Shown here one piece after another: positions 7,102-16,389 of a stretch of 64,000 nucleotides of DNA. Below the pieces are notes generated by a model. That model was not told the origin of the DNA and did no database searches. It saw only the letters and a list, made by a program, of their open reading frames with translations. The DNA is from Paenibacillus polygoni (GTDB taxonomy: Bacteria; Bacillota; Bacilli; Paenibacillales; Paenibacillaceae): NCBI RefSeq assembly GCF_030263935.1, contig NZ_CP127162.1, positions 4,616,001 through 4,680,000 of the forward strand. The letters are read 5' to 3'. Made by a program: the position numbers and the translations under genes. The stretch's first letter is position 1, and each line of letters begins with the position of its first letter.

Positions 7102-8739
7102 TTAACGTCCTCTTCGTCCCCCAGAGCGACCACGATCGCTGCTGCTCGAAGAACGACGGTTATCTCTGCTTTGCGATGATGAACCGCTCCGACTGCTGCT
7201 TTGTGAGCTTCTTCCGCTGCCATAACCGCCGCTGCTCGAACGTGATTTACTTCCGGCACTAGCTGCTCCTTCTGAAGCGCGCCATGGACGATCGCTGTCT
7301 GCTCTCTTCTGCCCCGTACTGCCTGCAGAGCGTCCACTACTGCGCGGTTTGTCCGAAACTTGGCGCACAGATTCGCCGCTGCGCTTGCTGCCGCCCCGCT
7401 CTAGATCATAGAAGGCACCTTGCTGCCCGCGGCTTCTGCCCCGGCCATTACCAGATGAATCCTCACCCTTACGTGATCCGCTGCGGCCCCCGCTTCTTCC
7501 TCCGCCGGCACGGCTGGCATCTCGTTTCGCATCCGAACGAACTCTGCGTGTTTCGCCTCCGCTGCCCCAAGAACTTGTACCGTGAGCCAGCTTCTCAATC
7601 GTTCCCGTCTCGCCGTCGATACCGCTTTGCCATACAGCACGGTCAAGACGCTGCTCTGTTCCTTCTTCGATCTTAGCAATCTCCGGCTTGTCTTTCTGAG
7701 CAGCAAATGTAATTGCGAGCCCTTTGCCTCCCGCACGGCCTGTTCTTCCGATCCGGTGAATATAACTTTCCGCATCATGAGGAATATCGTAGTTAAATAC
7801 ATGCGTTACGCCTTCCACATCAAGACCCCTAGCTGCTACGTCCGTAGCGACAAGAAGCTGCAGCTTGGCATTACGAAATGCTTTCATTACCGTCTCGCGC
7901 TTCGCTTGAGAGAGATCTCCATGCAGCTCGTCACTCGCATATCCCAGATCCTGCAGCGCCTCATTAAGAACGGATGCACGACGTTTCGTACGGCAGAAAA
8001 TAATACCGAGATATGGGCGGTATTGCTCAATTGCCCCGATCAGAGCTGCTTGCTTTGTACGATCCGTTACTTCTACCACTAGCTGACGAATTTGTTTTAC
8101 AGGAATAACATTGCTGGATTGTACTTTAACATCAACAGGGTCTTTCATGTAAGCACGAGCCAGTTTACGAATACCCGCAGGCATCGTTGCAGAGAACAGC
8201 ATCGTTTGACGTTTATAAGGGAGTGCCTTAATGAGCATTTCCACATCATTCAGGAATCCCATGTGAAGCATTTGGTCTGCTTCATCCAGAACCAGCATTT
8301 TCACTTTATCAAGCACTAGCGTTCCGCGGCCTAAATGATCCAGCAGTCTTCCCGGCGTACCAATGATGATCTGTGCTCCGCCTTTAAGTTTGTGCAATTG
8401 TTTCTCCACATCTTGTCCACCGTACACCGCGAGAACCCGAATATCTTCTCTTGATTCCGTCAGCTTCTTCGCTTCGGTTGTAATTTGTAGAGCAAGTTCC
8501 CTTGTAGGAGCTACAATCAGTGCTTGCGGTGAACGATCTTCCGCGTTAAGACGCTGCAGGATCGGCAGCATAAAAGCGAACGTTTTTCCTGTTCCTGTCT
8601 GTGCCTCCGCAATAATATCCGATCCTTGGAGCAGAATCGGGATTGATTTTTCTTGTACCGGTGTCGGTACCGCAATTCCCTGCAAACGCAGAGCTTCATT
8701 CCATTCGGGCAGAATGCCCAACTTATCAAAACCTACCAA
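7102..8739 (-). CDS. DEAD-box RNA helicase with RS/G-rich C-terminal tail
   Basis: About 545 residues. The two-RecA helicase core shows the Q motif (IAVPTPVQEKSIP), motif I AQTGTGKT, motif II VLDEADQM, motif III SAT and motif VI HRIGRTGRAG, as in CshA/RhlE-like cold-shock helicases that unwind mRNA and rRNA structures in degradosome or ribosome-assembly roles. From about residue 385 the protein becomes a low-complexity tail of Gly, Ser, Arg and Lys, typical of RNA-binding, phase-separating tails. The start is assigned to TTG at 8739, six bases after GAGGTG; the GTG at 8748 overlaps that site. The gene is single, with its own terminator. The exact paralogue (CshA, CshB, RhlE) is not certain. 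Confidence 0.92.
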   Translation of the reverse strand: MVGFDKLGILPEWNEALRLQGIAVPTPVQEKSIPILLQGSDIIAEAQTGTGKTFAFMLPILQRLNAEDRSPQALIVAPTRELALQITTEAKKLTESREDIRVLAVYGGQDVEKQLHKLKGGAQIIIGTPGRLLDHLGRGTLVLDKVKMLVLDEADQMLHMGFLNDVEMLIKALPYKRQTMLFSATMPAGIRKLARAYMKDPVDVKVQSSNVIPVKQIRQLVVEVTDRTKQAALIGAIEQYRPYLGIIFCRTKRRASVLNEALQDLGYASDELHGDLSQAKRETVMKAFRNAKLQLLVATDVAARGLDVEGVTHVFNYDIPHDAESYIHRIGRTGRAGGKGLAITFAAQKDKPEIAKIEEGTEQRLDRAVWQSGIDGETGTIEKLAHGTSSWGSGGETRRVRSDAKRDASRAGGGRSGGRSGSRKGEDSSGNGRGRSRGQQGAFYDLERGGSKRSGESVRQVSDKPRSSGRSAGSTGQKRADSDRPWRASEGAASAGSKSRSSSGGYGSGRSSQSSSRSGSSSQSRDNRRSSSSSDRGRSGGRRGR

Positions 8740-8812
8740 ATTTTTCACCTCATGGTTTTATTTCGAGCTATTTTATATTCGTCTACCTTAAGCAACATGA
8801 TAAGCAATTATT

Positions 8813-10177
8813 CTACTTCATGAACCGGCGCATCATAACAGACCCGGTCTTGGAAGGATAACGAAATTTAATATCAAAAGCATTGGTTTGCTTAAGGATA
8901 CTTTTCATATGTGAGAATGCAGTGAAGCTGTACTCTCCGTGATAATTGCCCATGCCGCTTTCCCCTACGCCGCCAAATGGCAAATATGGTGTAGCTATAT
9001 GCATAAGTGTATCATTAATGGACCCTCCACCAAAAGGTATTTGTTCAACAATTCGGTCTTGAACAGACTGATTGACCGTAAAGAGATACAAAGCGAGTGG
9101 TTTTGGTCTAGTATTTACTGCCTCTATCACTTCGTCCAGGTGCTTATAGGTCATCATCGGTAAAATGGGTCCGAATATTTCCTCCTGCATAACCGGACTA
9201 TCCCAGGACACTTCATCCAATAAGGTCGGTGCTATTTTCAGGGATTCAGGGTCTGTCTCCCCGCCAAGAACAATGGAGCCGTTCGTGAGAAAAGATTGTA
9301 ATCGTTCAAAATGTCTAGGAGAAACAATTCTTCCGTAATAATCACTTAACAGGGGTTCCTTCCCGTAGAATTGTTTGATTGCTTTTTCATATTCCGTGAC
9401 AAATGCATCTCTTACACTCTCATGAACCAGTAAATAATCAGGAGCAATACATGTTTGCCCGCTGTTTGTCAGTTTCCCAAATGCAATGCGTTTTGCTGTA
9501 AGCTTCATATTCGCATCATGATGAATGATACATGGACTTTTTCCGCCGAGCTCCAGCGTCACAGGAATAAGACGCTCGGAGGCGGCTTTCATAACCAGCT
9601 TACCAACCGCAACACTGCCTGTGAAAAATAGGTTGTCAAAAGGTTCAGCGAGCAGCATCTCGCTTGCCTCAACACCGCCCTCTACAACCGTTACATAAGC
9701 AGGATCAAATACTTCTCCGATCATCGAAGTGATGACAGCAGATACATGCGGCGTCAGCTCCGATGGCTTAATCACTGCCGTATTGCCGGCTGCAATCGCT
9801 CCGATCAGGGGAGAGATAGCCAGCTGGAATGGGTAATTCCAGGGAGCAATAATCAGTACGCTGCCATAAGGTTCAGGGACAATATATCCCTTACTGCCAA
9901 TATGGGTTTTTGCCGTTTTTACTTTTCTAGGCTTCATCCACTTTTTCAAACGTTTAGAAACGAATGAAATTTTCTCAAATAAAATACCGATCTCGGTCAT
10001 ATATGCTTCTTGGTCACTTTTGCTTAGATCAATCTTCAGTGCTTCGAGGATTTCAGATTCTCTGCGCCGAATGGCCTCTTTCAGTAAATCTAGCTGCTTT
10101 ATTCTTGCTTCATAACGCCGGGTTGCGCCCGTTCTATAGTAAAGTTTCTGTTTATGTACGATTTCACTTACGTTCAT
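8813..10177 (-). CDS. Aldehyde dehydrogenase, class 3 (YwdH-like)
   Basis: A 454-residue NAD(P)-dependent aldehyde dehydrogenase that oxidises aliphatic or aromatic aldehydes to acids. Catalytic Glu209 lies in LELGGKSPC and nucleophilic Cys243 in [10 protein letters not shown]. The cofactor-binding segment around APWNYPFQL and KPSE is intact. Its short length and C-terminal region place it in the class 3/ALDH3 group with YwdH of bacilli; some members associate with membranes through the C-terminus. The start is the ATG at 10177, preceded by GGGGG about nine bases upstream; the longer reading frame to 10216 lacks a site. It is flanked by terminator-like hairpins and likely transcribed alone. 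No substrate is indicated by context. Confidence 0.9.
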   Translation of the reverse strand: MNVSEIVHKQKLYYRTGATRRYEARIKQLDLLKEAIRRRESEILEALKIDLSKSDQEAYMTEIGILFEKISFVSKRLKKWMKPRKVKTAKTHIGSKGYIVPEPYGSVLIIAPWNYPFQLAISPLIGAIAAGNTAVIKPSELTPHVSAVITSMIGEVFDPAYVTVVEGGVEASEMLLAEPFDNLFFTGSVAVGKLVMKAASERLIPVTLELGGKSPCIIHHDANMKLTAKRIAFGKLTNSGQTCIAPDYLLVHESVRDAFVTEYEKAIKQFYGKEPLLSDYYGRIVSPRHFERLQSFLTNGSIVLGGETDPESLKIAPTLLDEVSWDSPVMQEEIFGPILPMMTYKHLDEVIEAVNTRPKPLALYLFTVNQSVQDRIVEQIPFGGGSINDTLMHIATPYLPFGGVGESGMGNYHGEYSFTAFSHMKSILKQTNAFDIKFRYPSKTGSVMMRRFMK

Positions 10178-10276
10178 TATGGACTTACCCCCTGTCATTA
10201 CACGACTAATTACCAAACCAAGATTCTAGATGAATTTGTTTCTTGTTCCTGATTATACATGGATTCCCTCTAAGTA

Positions 10277-10315
10277 CAAAGCTCCCCCGCCCTAGTCTAG
10301 GGTAGAGGAGCTTTG
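10277..10315 (-). terminator. Hairpin between the UbiB-family gene and the aldehyde dehydrogenase
   Basis: Stem CAAAGCTCC/GGAGCTTTG with inner CCCTAG/CTAGGG. It lies 12 bases after the stop of the UbiB-family gene. The following T tract is poor, so it may be a weak or protein-assisted terminator. Confidence 0.65.
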
Positions 10316-10326
10316 ACTTCATCCCT

Positions 10327-11991
10327 TTATTGTTTTCTTGATCGGATCATCGAAATAATAAGCCATAATACCATGAAAGCAGCAATAATCATGCCAATTT
10401 CGAGCAGCGGTACATGCCAGACCTGCTCCATCTTGGAAGCACCGATAAACAGACCTACCATGAGAATACAAAAAGAAAGGAGTACGATGCTGAGAGATAA
10501 TTTATTGGTGATTTGGTCCAGCTTATGTTCAAATTGTTCAATTTCGGGAATGCTGATCTCGACCTTCAGTTTACCTTTACTGATAATGGAAGACAGCAGC
10601 CGTGCTTGTCCCGGCAAGTCGATTAACGTTTCTAACAGCTCCGTTATACCGCCGAGCACTTTTCCTTTAATCCGTCTTGAGCTAAACTTTTCACGCATCA
10701 GCTTCCGGCCAAAAGGTTCTGCCATATCAATAATACTAATGGAAGGATCTAAATTCTCAATCACCCCTTCAAGCGTCACGAGTGCTTTGCCTAGTAAGAT
10801 TACATCCGATGGCATAGTTACTTGGTGTCTTTGCGCCACGCCAAATAAATCATTCAGCGCTTGCCCGATACTGATACTGGAAAAAGGAAGATCATAATAA
10901 TCGTCCCGGATTCGGTCAAGGTCTCTGCGAAGGGATGCCATATTGGTGCCGTCTGGAATCATACCAAGGCGCTGTATAGCTCGCACCATTCCTTCGGTAT
11001 TCTTTCGCATCAGCGATATGATCAGGGAAGAAAGCTGCTCTTTTAAATCCTCATTAAGACGTCCGACCATTCCGAAATCAAGGTAAGCCAGTGCCCCATT
11101 TTTCATGACCATTAGATTGCCTGGATGGGGGTCTGCATGGAAGAAGCCTTCTATAAAAATTTGGTGCAGCATCGAATCTACTAATCGCTGCGCTATATTT
11201 CCGAGATCATACCCTTTCGCAGTCAGTACATCCCGCTGATTCAGCATGATCCCATCCATATACTCCATCGTCAGTACTCTTGCAGTTGTGTAGTCCCAAT
11301 AAATAACAGGGACATGAACCTCTGGGTTCTCCGCAAACTGCAGCCCGACCTTTTCTGTATTTCTTCCTTCATAGCTGTAATCCAGCTCTGCAAGTAGAGA
11401 TACTGCAAATTCACTCACCATCTCCTGCAATTGATACCTGGTTACCCATTCCCATCTGCGCTCGGCAAGCGCAACAAAATCTTTGAGAATATTTAGGTCA
11501 CGCTGAATAACAGGTGATATGCCCGGTCTCTGAATTTTGATCGCTACCTGTTCTCCGCTCCGCAGTCTGCCGATATGTACCTGACCAATACTCGCAGCTG
11601 CAAGAGGGGTATCATCAAATTCTGTAAGGAGTTCTTCAAGCGGACTGTTCAGCTCCTGTTCAAGTAACCCTCTTGCAATCTCTGGTGAAAAAGGAGGGAC
11701 TTGATCTTGAAGTTTGGTCAGCTCCGATATAATCCCTGGAGGCAGCAGGTCAGACCTCGTACTTGCAAGTTGTCCTAATTTGACAAACGTCGGCCCTAGA
11801 TCCTCTAGTACATGTCTTATCCGCTCCCCAAGGGTTTTGGCTTCTGGACCTGTCTCATGGGTAATCCACCTTCTGGGTAAAGATAGCACCTGAAAGAAGC
11901 TGATTTCTTCCACAATATAGCCGAAGCCATGACGCATCAGCGCCATGGCAATTTCTCTATATCGACCGGCATTTTTAATATGCACTACCAT
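10327..11991 (-). CDS. ABC1/UbiB family atypical kinase
   Basis: A 554-residue protein of the ABC1/ADCK/UbiB family, ancient protein-kinase-like ATPases linked to isoprenoid-lipid (quinone) metabolism. It shows the KxGQ motif (KLGQLASTRSDLLP, residues 71-84), the Ala-rich loop AAASIGQVH, the catalytic-loop ADPHPGN and the metal-binding DFG in DFGMVG. Two hydrophobic helices near the C-terminus (about residues 497-545) should anchor it in the membrane. The start ATG immediately follows the TAA of the upstream phasin-like gene, with no gap and only a weak ribosome site, so translational coupling is likely. Phasin-like plus ABC1 pairs recur in bacteria; the substrate is unknown. Confidence 0.9.
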   Translation of the reverse strand: MVVHIKNAGRYREIAMALMRHGFGYIVEEISFFQVLSLPRRWITHETGPEAKTLGERIRHVLEDLGPTFVKLGQLASTRSDLLPPGIISELTKLQDQVPPFSPEIARGLLEQELNSPLEELLTEFDDTPLAAASIGQVHIGRLRSGEQVAIKIQRPGISPVIQRDLNILKDFVALAERRWEWVTRYQLQEMVSEFAVSLLAELDYSYEGRNTEKVGLQFAENPEVHVPVIYWDYTTARVLTMEYMDGIMLNQRDVLTAKGYDLGNIAQRLVDSMLHQIFIEGFFHADPHPGNLMVMKNGALAYLDFGMVGRLNEDLKEQLSSLIISLMRKNTEGMVRAIQRLGMIPDGTNMASLRRDLDRIRDDYYDLPFSSISIGQALNDLFGVAQRHQVTMPSDVILLGKALVTLEGVIENLDPSISIIDMAEPFGRKLMREKFSSRRIKGKVLGGITELLETLIDLPGQARLLSSIISKGKLKVEISIPEIEQFEHKLDQITNKLSLSIVLLSFCILMVGLFIGASKMEQVWHVPLLEIGMIIAAFMVLWLIISMIRSRKQ

Positions 11992-12381
11992 TTATTCAAT
12001 CTCATTTCCTTTAGGAGGCTGCTCTATTTCAGGCGTTGACGTAAGAATCGGAGTTTCTGGTTTTTTCGCAGGCTGACTCGCTTCGAGTGCAGACAGTTTC
12101 TGTTCCAGTTCTTCGATCCGCATGTTTAATCGGTTTACATCTGTTTTGGTGGGTACGCCCAGATCAATCAGCACTTTCTCCACTTGACCTTCAATCATTT
12201 TCTTAAAGCCGGTTTGTTCTTCATTACCACGTTCCATAAGCTTATCAATGAGTGCCTTAGATTCAGATGGAGCCAGTTCTCCGCGTTTGACGAGATCCCC
12301 TACAACACTCTCCACTTTCTCTTTACTAACCAGAGTAAGTCCTAGTCCGAGTGAAACCGCCTTTTTAAACAAATCGCTCAT
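11992..12381 (-). CDS. Phasin-like coiled-coil protein upstream of the UbiB-family kinase
   Basis: A 129-residue helical protein resembling the phasin/PhaF-like N-terminal region (MSDLFKKAVSLGLGL, then SKEKVESVVGDLVKRGEL). It has a coiled-coil segment with heptads (VNRLNMRIEELEQKLSALEA, about residues 81-100) and a Pro-rich tail. Proteins of this kind occur directly before ABC1/UbiB kinases and may be partners or regulators; they need not bind polyhydroxyalkanoate. The start ATG at 12381 has AGGAGG nine bases upstream. The stop abuts the start of the kinase gene, which supports a two-gene operon. Function is inferred only from family resemblance and position. Confidence 0.75.
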   Translation of the reverse strand: MSDLFKKAVSLGLGLTLVSKEKVESVVGDLVKRGELAPSESKALIDKLMERGNEEQTGFKKMIEGQVEKVLIDLGVPTKTDVNRLNMRIEELEQKLSALEASQPAKKPETPILTSTPEIEQPPKGNEIE

Positions 12382-12480
12382 GCCGCTTTTCCTCCTTCTG
12401 AAAAAAACTGATTTTATACTAGTATATACCTATATTACCCAATCAAGCGAGAATGGGTCCGATCTCTAGTTCATCTGCAA

Positions 12481-13128
12481 TTAGAGTCTTGGCTTTGTAC
12501 GGGTAGCCCACATTGCCGACTGTAAGAGAAGCCGTCTGAATGATTCATTATTAAAAGAAGGAACCGAATGTCCTGGCATTAGATATACAACACGCCCCAT
12601 GCCATAGTTATGAGCCCAAGCTGCAGGCCACGATTTTCCATCTTCATTCATATACTCAAGAAGAACCGTGATATCAGCGAAATTATCGAATTCAATCTCG
12701 TAAGGTTCCTCTTCCATTGAAAAATTCTCTATTCCTGACACAATAGGATGAAGCGGATCTGTAACTTGGAACCTAAGTTCACGCGGAGCAGGATGACCTG
12801 TAAATCTGCCGCCTAGTAATTGAGCTACTTCATAACGATTGTGCATGGATATCCCGTTATGCAGCACCAGGAGAGCGCCTCCTCCGCTGACATAACTAAG
12901 TAGTCCAGCAGCCTGCTGCGGAGCAATAGCTCCCTTCCAATCGTCCAGATAAGAAATTAGCAGATCATAGCCAGCCAAGTTCTCCATTAACATCAAATTG
13001 CGATTTTCACTGCACTGTACGGTCATTTCATCTTGCAAGATACGGCTGACTTCTGCGTCAACTCCTTGCAAGGGGTGATACATGGGATGTGTATAATCTC
13101 CCAATAGTAATGCTTTTTTTCGACTCAT
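12481..13128 (-). CDS. ThuA-like domain protein
   Basis: About 215 residues of the ThuA/type-1 glutamine amidotransferase-like fold. It shows the central YVSGGGALLVLHNG strand-turn and GGRFTGHP, followed by EIEFDN and the late GMGRVVYLMPGHS segment, all characteristic of ThuA proteins. The family is often linked to carbohydrate (trehalose, glucoside) utilisation and is cytoplasmic; no enzymatic activity is firmly assigned. Two in-frame ATGs lie at 13134 and 13128. The second is preferred because AAAGGAGAA is then eight bases upstream rather than overlapping. The gene stands alone between unrelated neighbours, with no sugar genes nearby to suggest a pathway. Confidence 0.8.
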   Translation of the reverse strand: MSRKKALLLGDYTHPMYHPLQGVDAEVSRILQDEMTVQCSENRNLMLMENLAGYDLLISYLDDWKGAIAPQQAAGLLSYVSGGGALLVLHNGISMHNRYEVAQLLGGRFTGHPAPRELRFQVTDPLHPIVSGIENFSMEEEPYEIEFDNFADITVLLEYMNEDGKSWPAAWAHNYGMGRVVYLMPGHSVPSFNNESFRRLLLQSAMWATRTKPRL

Positions 13129-13134
13129 AACCAT

Positions 13135-13494
13135 TTCTCCTTTGCTCTGCTTTTGTCTGATTCATTTCGTTTCATTTGCTTACGCAAAGCAAGAAAGGCG
13201 CAAGACCCTTTCCTCGCTTATATGATCATATCTATCCTTACCGCCCTAGAGAGGTAAAATTAGAAACGAATTAACTTCATGGTCTGTTGACTTGCCTAGT
13301 ATAGCCGCAATCGTTCTTCTAAATCCATAAGTTACATAACAGACAAAAAGCTTTGTATTTACTTCTTTTGAATTCGGCGCTATTCGGAAATACCCTTTAT
13401 TCATTCTGTGAGTTTACCATATTCGTCATATTATTCCGTATAAAAACAAACAAATCACAGAAAAAGATCTCTGCGATTTGTGTTATTCACGATT
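13135..13494. other. 360-base intergenic region without a gene
   Basis: Holds the upstream region of the ThuA-like gene, including a minus-strand TATACT (-10-like) at 13298-13303 with no convincing -35, and the terminator of the CNNM-family gene at 13450-13481. I see no small gene or RNA structure in the rest. Confidence 0.6.
13450..13481 (-). terminator. Terminator after the CNNM/CorC-family gene
   Basis: Stem ACAAATC/GATTTGT continued by CAGA/TCTG with a bulge, followed on the minus strand by TTGTTTTTA. It begins 14 bases after the stop codon. Confidence 0.8.
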
Positions 13495-14844
13495 TTATAC
13501 TTCAGGAGGCAATTCCTCACCATCTTGATATCGTGGTGTTTCCTCTTCCGGCAGCCTTGTCATTTGAATTCGGCGAATACGCTGTTTCCCCACTTCCAGC
13601 ACTTTGTACCGAAAACCTCTGAATTCAAATTCGGGGCGTTCTTGTTTTGTCGGAATTCGGCCGATGGTACCCACCATAAACCCACTAAGAGTATCGTACT
13701 CTTCTTCCGGCAAACTTGCTTTTGTAATCTGGCTTACTTCATCCAAATGAGCAATCCCTGTAAAAATGTAGGTGTCTTTATCGACTTGTTCAAAGATCCA
13801 CTCTTCTTCATCATACTCATCATAAATAGAGCCGACAATCTCCTCAATCAAATCTTCGATTGTAATGAGACCTGCTGTACCTCCGTATTCATCGACCACG
13901 ATTGCCATATGAACTCGGTTTTGTTGCAGTTCTTCGAGAAGGTCGTCCCCTTTTTTCGATTCAGATACAAAATAAGCAGGACGGATGATATCCATAATGC
14001 TCATCGGTTTAGCGGTATCTCTTCTAAACTGAACAATCAAGTCTTTTACATGCAGAATCCCAATGATATTATCGACACGTTCTTCGAATACAGGAAACCG
14101 GGTATACTGCTCAGATTGCACAATTTCCAGCACGTCTTCTAGCGGAGTATCCGCAGAAATGGCGATCATATCCGTACGATGAGTCATCATATCCGATACA
14201 TCTTTGTTATCAAAATCAAATATGTTGTGGATAATCATCTTTTCACTTTGCTGAATCGTTCCTCTTTCAAGCCCTGTATCTACAAGCATCCGAATTTCTT
14301 CTTCGGAAGCTTCCTCATCTTCCGCGTTGGGATCAATACCAAACAAACGAACGGTAAGATTCGTTGATACCGTAAGCAATTTTACAAAAGGATTAACGAC
14401 CTTAGACAACACACTTAGCGGACTTGATACCGCAAGTGCAATTGCTTCTGCCTTTTTCATCGCGATCCGTTTCGGAACAAGCTCCCCAAATACAAGCGTA
14501 AAGTAGGAAAGTATCAAGGTAATAACAATAACCGATACGGAAGATAGCACAGAAGGTGAAATAGTAACACCTAGCGACAACACATAATCCACAAGCAGGG
14601 ATGCAAATTTATCTGCCGCAAAAGCACTGTTTAGAAATCCAGCAAGTGTGATTCCGATCTGGATGGTGGATAGAAAGCCGGTTGGTTCCTCCAGCAACTT
14701 CTCCAGTTTCTGTGCACGTTTATTTCCTTCGAGCGACAAGATGCGAATCCGATTATCATTAATGGAGATCAGTGCCATCTCAGAAGCTGCAAAGAAAGCA
14801 TTAACGACAAGTAAGATGAGAATGACTAAAATATCAAACCCCAA
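13495..14844 (-). CDS. CNNM/CorC (hemolysin-like) membrane transporter with CBS pair
   Basis: About 449 residues. An N-terminal DUF21/CNNM membrane domain (hydrophobic segments up to about residue 200) is followed by a CBS pair (MTHRTDMIAI through DEYGGTAGLITIEDL) and a C-terminal CorC_HlyC domain (DTLSGFMVGTIGRIP). Members such as B. subtilis YhdP and MpfA export Mg2+ or affect Na+/Mg2+ balance; older annotations call them hemolysins. A GTG at 14856 sits inside the AGGAGG itself, so the start is placed at TTG 14844, 11 bases after it. The gene is monocistronic, with its own terminator. The transported ion is inferred from the family only. Confidence 0.88.
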   Translation of the reverse strand: MGFDILVILILLVVNAFFAASEMALISINDNRIRILSLEGNKRAQKLEKLLEEPTGFLSTIQIGITLAGFLNSAFAADKFASLLVDYVLSLGVTISPSVLSSVSVIVITLILSYFTLVFGELVPKRIAMKKAEAIALAVSSPLSVLSKVVNPFVKLLTVSTNLTVRLFGIDPNAEDEEASEEEIRMLVDTGLERGTIQQSEKMIIHNIFDFDNKDVSDMMTHRTDMIAISADTPLEDVLEIVQSEQYTRFPVFEERVDNIIGILHVKDLIVQFRRDTAKPMSIMDIIRPAYFVSESKKGDDLLEELQQNRVHMAIVVDEYGGTAGLITIEDLIEEIVGSIYDEYDEEEWIFEQVDKDTYIFTGIAHLDEVSQITKASLPEEEYDTLSGFMVGTIGRIPTKQERPEFEFRGFRYKVLEVGKQRIRRIQMTRLPEEETPRYQDGEELPPEV

Positions 14845-14994
14845 TGGCTGTGGCACCTCCTAATTCATGAGTCCACTCCAGGAAATCCTGTGAGTGTCTA
14901 CATATGTACAATATAAATAATAAGTCTCTTACCTATCTAAACACAAATTTGAGTAACGACACGTTTAGTCATACACCTTTCTAATCTCAATAAC

Positions 14995-15027
14995 GCAAAA
15001 ACACCTCACCTCTTCTGGTCAGGTGTT
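14995..15027 (-). terminator. Terminator after the HemD-like gene
   Basis: Stem AACACCT/AGGTGTT with inner ACC/GGT, followed on the minus strand by GTTTTTGCG. It lies 33 bases beyond the stop of the HemD-like gene. Confidence 0.75.
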
Positions 15028-15060
15028 CTTGCCCTATAGGTTGTAACAAGATTGCCCTTC

Positions 15061-15882
15061 TTATACTCGCTCTTTCTCAGCAAAATACTTACCTAATGAG
15101 ACGATCATACTTCCCATCCGCTCTTCTTCGGGAATCACCTTAGGGGGTACTCCTTCTTCCACCATGGCTTGGGCAGTTACCCTGCCAACCGCAGCAGCAA
15201 CCACATCCTCTTCAAAGCGTTGTTTAAGATCTGCCAGCTTCCCATGCTTTTCTGCATAGGCTGTAAGAAAGCGAATCTGCGGAGCACTCGTAAACGTAAC
15301 TGCATCAATTCTTTGCTGAAGAATATCTTCGAGCAGTTCATTGAGATCCGTATCTTGAGGAGGCACATGCCGATAAGGAAGAACTTCCTTAATTTCAGCT
15401 ACTCCTCTCTCCTTAAGCCAAGCCATAAGGCGCGGAGCAGATTCTCCATGAAGCTGAACGAGAATTCGTTTTCCCTTAAGATCATAATTCATAAGCTCAC
15501 GTATGAGTCCTGATGTACTTCCATCATCATCTCTAACATCAGGTGTCAAATTCCGCTTACGAAGTGCATTCACTGTCTTATAGCCGCGTGCTGCAATTTG
15601 TGAATGCTTTAAAGCCTCAAGCAGCTCATCTTGTTGCTCCAGCTGCTCAGCTGCCTGAAATATCGCATCAAGCCCCATCCCTGTCGTAAGGATCGTCCAA
15701 TCGGGTGGACTTTTCACCCAAGCTTCTATACTGCTTTTCAAATGTTCATCATCCACAAAAACCGTCCCTTGTGCCGGTCGCAGCAGTGGAGTCCCGCCTA
15801 ACTTTCTCACAATCATGGACATTTCTTCCGACTTTCTCGGCCCAGCAAGTGCCACTTTTTTCCCAAGTAAATTTTGTGCCAT
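15061..15882 (-). CDS. hemD: Uroporphyrinogen-III synthase family protein (HemD-like)
   Basis: A 273-residue protein of the HemD family, which cyclises hydroxymethylbilane to uroporphyrinogen III for haem, sirohaem and cobalamin. It begins LLGKKVALAGPRKSEEMSM and carries the family segments VFVDDEH, GLDAIFQAA, AVTFTSAPQIRFL and a late AAVGRVTAQAMVEEGV, matching the two-domain bilobal fold. It stands apart from the hemAXCDBL operon that bacilli use for haem, so it may be a second copy serving sirohaem or another tetrapyrrole, or a diverged regulator-like HemD protein. It follows a DoxX-type membrane protein by 40 bases, probably in one transcript, and ends in a terminator. Confidence 0.8.
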   Translation of the reverse strand: MAQNLLGKKVALAGPRKSEEMSMIVRKLGGTPLLRPAQGTVFVDDEHLKSSIEAWVKSPPDWTILTTGMGLDAIFQAAEQLEQQDELLEALKHSQIAARGYKTVNALRKRNLTPDVRDDDGSTSGLIRELMNYDLKGKRILVQLHGESAPRLMAWLKERGVAEIKEVLPYRHVPPQDTDLNELLEDILQQRIDAVTFTSAPQIRFLTAYAEKHGKLADLKQRFEEDVVAAAVGRVTAQAMVEEGVPPKVIPEEERMGSMIVSLGKYFAEKERV

Positions 15883-15922
15883 TTCTTATGAATCCCCCTC
15901 CAGGCTTGTTGTCCTGCTCATG

Positions 15923-16333
15923 CTATCTGCGGTTTCTTCGGAATAAACGATCTACTGCCACATACCTACTGCCTGCTACAGCAAGCGTGATTCCCATTCC
16001 AATCAGTGCAACATCGAGCTCATAGCCTCCAATAAACCCACTCTCTGCCTTCGCAGTAAAGATAGCTGCGAATAGAATAACAACAAATAGAAGACTAACA
16101 ATTCGTGTAAACAAACCAATAATTAAAAATACCCCGCCAAAGAACTCTACCAATCCGACAATGGTAGCCGCCGAACCCAGCAGACCGAGACTAATAAAGT
16201 AGCTTTGTGTATCCTCCATGCCTTGGAATTTGGTGATACCATGAATTAAAAAAATGGCTCCAAGTACGAGTCTAGTAATTAGAAGTCCAAGCTCCATGTT
16301 TCGAGTCTGGCTTTGATTTCGATTGCTATACAT
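15923..16333 (-). CDS. DoxX family membrane protein
   Basis: A 136-residue integral membrane protein with four hydrophobic helices. The DoxX pattern is clear: RLVLGAIFLIHGITKFQGM in the first helix, then GLVEFFGGVFLIIGLFTR and GGYELDVALIGMGITLAVAG. DoxX proteins are linked to thiosulfate or quinol oxidation and, in mycobacteria, to membrane-bound oxidoreductase complexes, but most bacillar members have no assigned role. The ATG at 16333 follows GCAGGAGGAATGAG. It probably heads a two-gene unit with the HemD-like gene. The C-terminus ends in a basic tail (RLFRRNRR). Confidence 0.88.
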   Translation of the reverse strand: MYSNRNQSQTRNMELGLLITRLVLGAIFLIHGITKFQGMEDTQSYFISLGLLGSAATIVGLVEFFGGVFLIIGLFTRIVSLLFVVILFAAIFTAKAESGFIGGYELDVALIGMGITLAVAGSRYVAVDRLFRRNRR

Positions 16334-16389
16334 TTTCTCATTCCTCCTGCGAATTCATATTTTTTTATTTTCTTAATTTCAGTTATCGA

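Noticed and set aside
10313-10897. Plus-strand open frame of 194 codons
   Set aside because: It lies antisense to the UbiB-family kinase, which has all its family motifs. The translation shows no domain or ribosome site and is a codon-bias shadow.
13480-14142. Plus-strand open frame of 220 codons
   Set aside because: It is antisense to the CNNM/CorC gene; Cys/Phe/His-rich translation without any family pattern.
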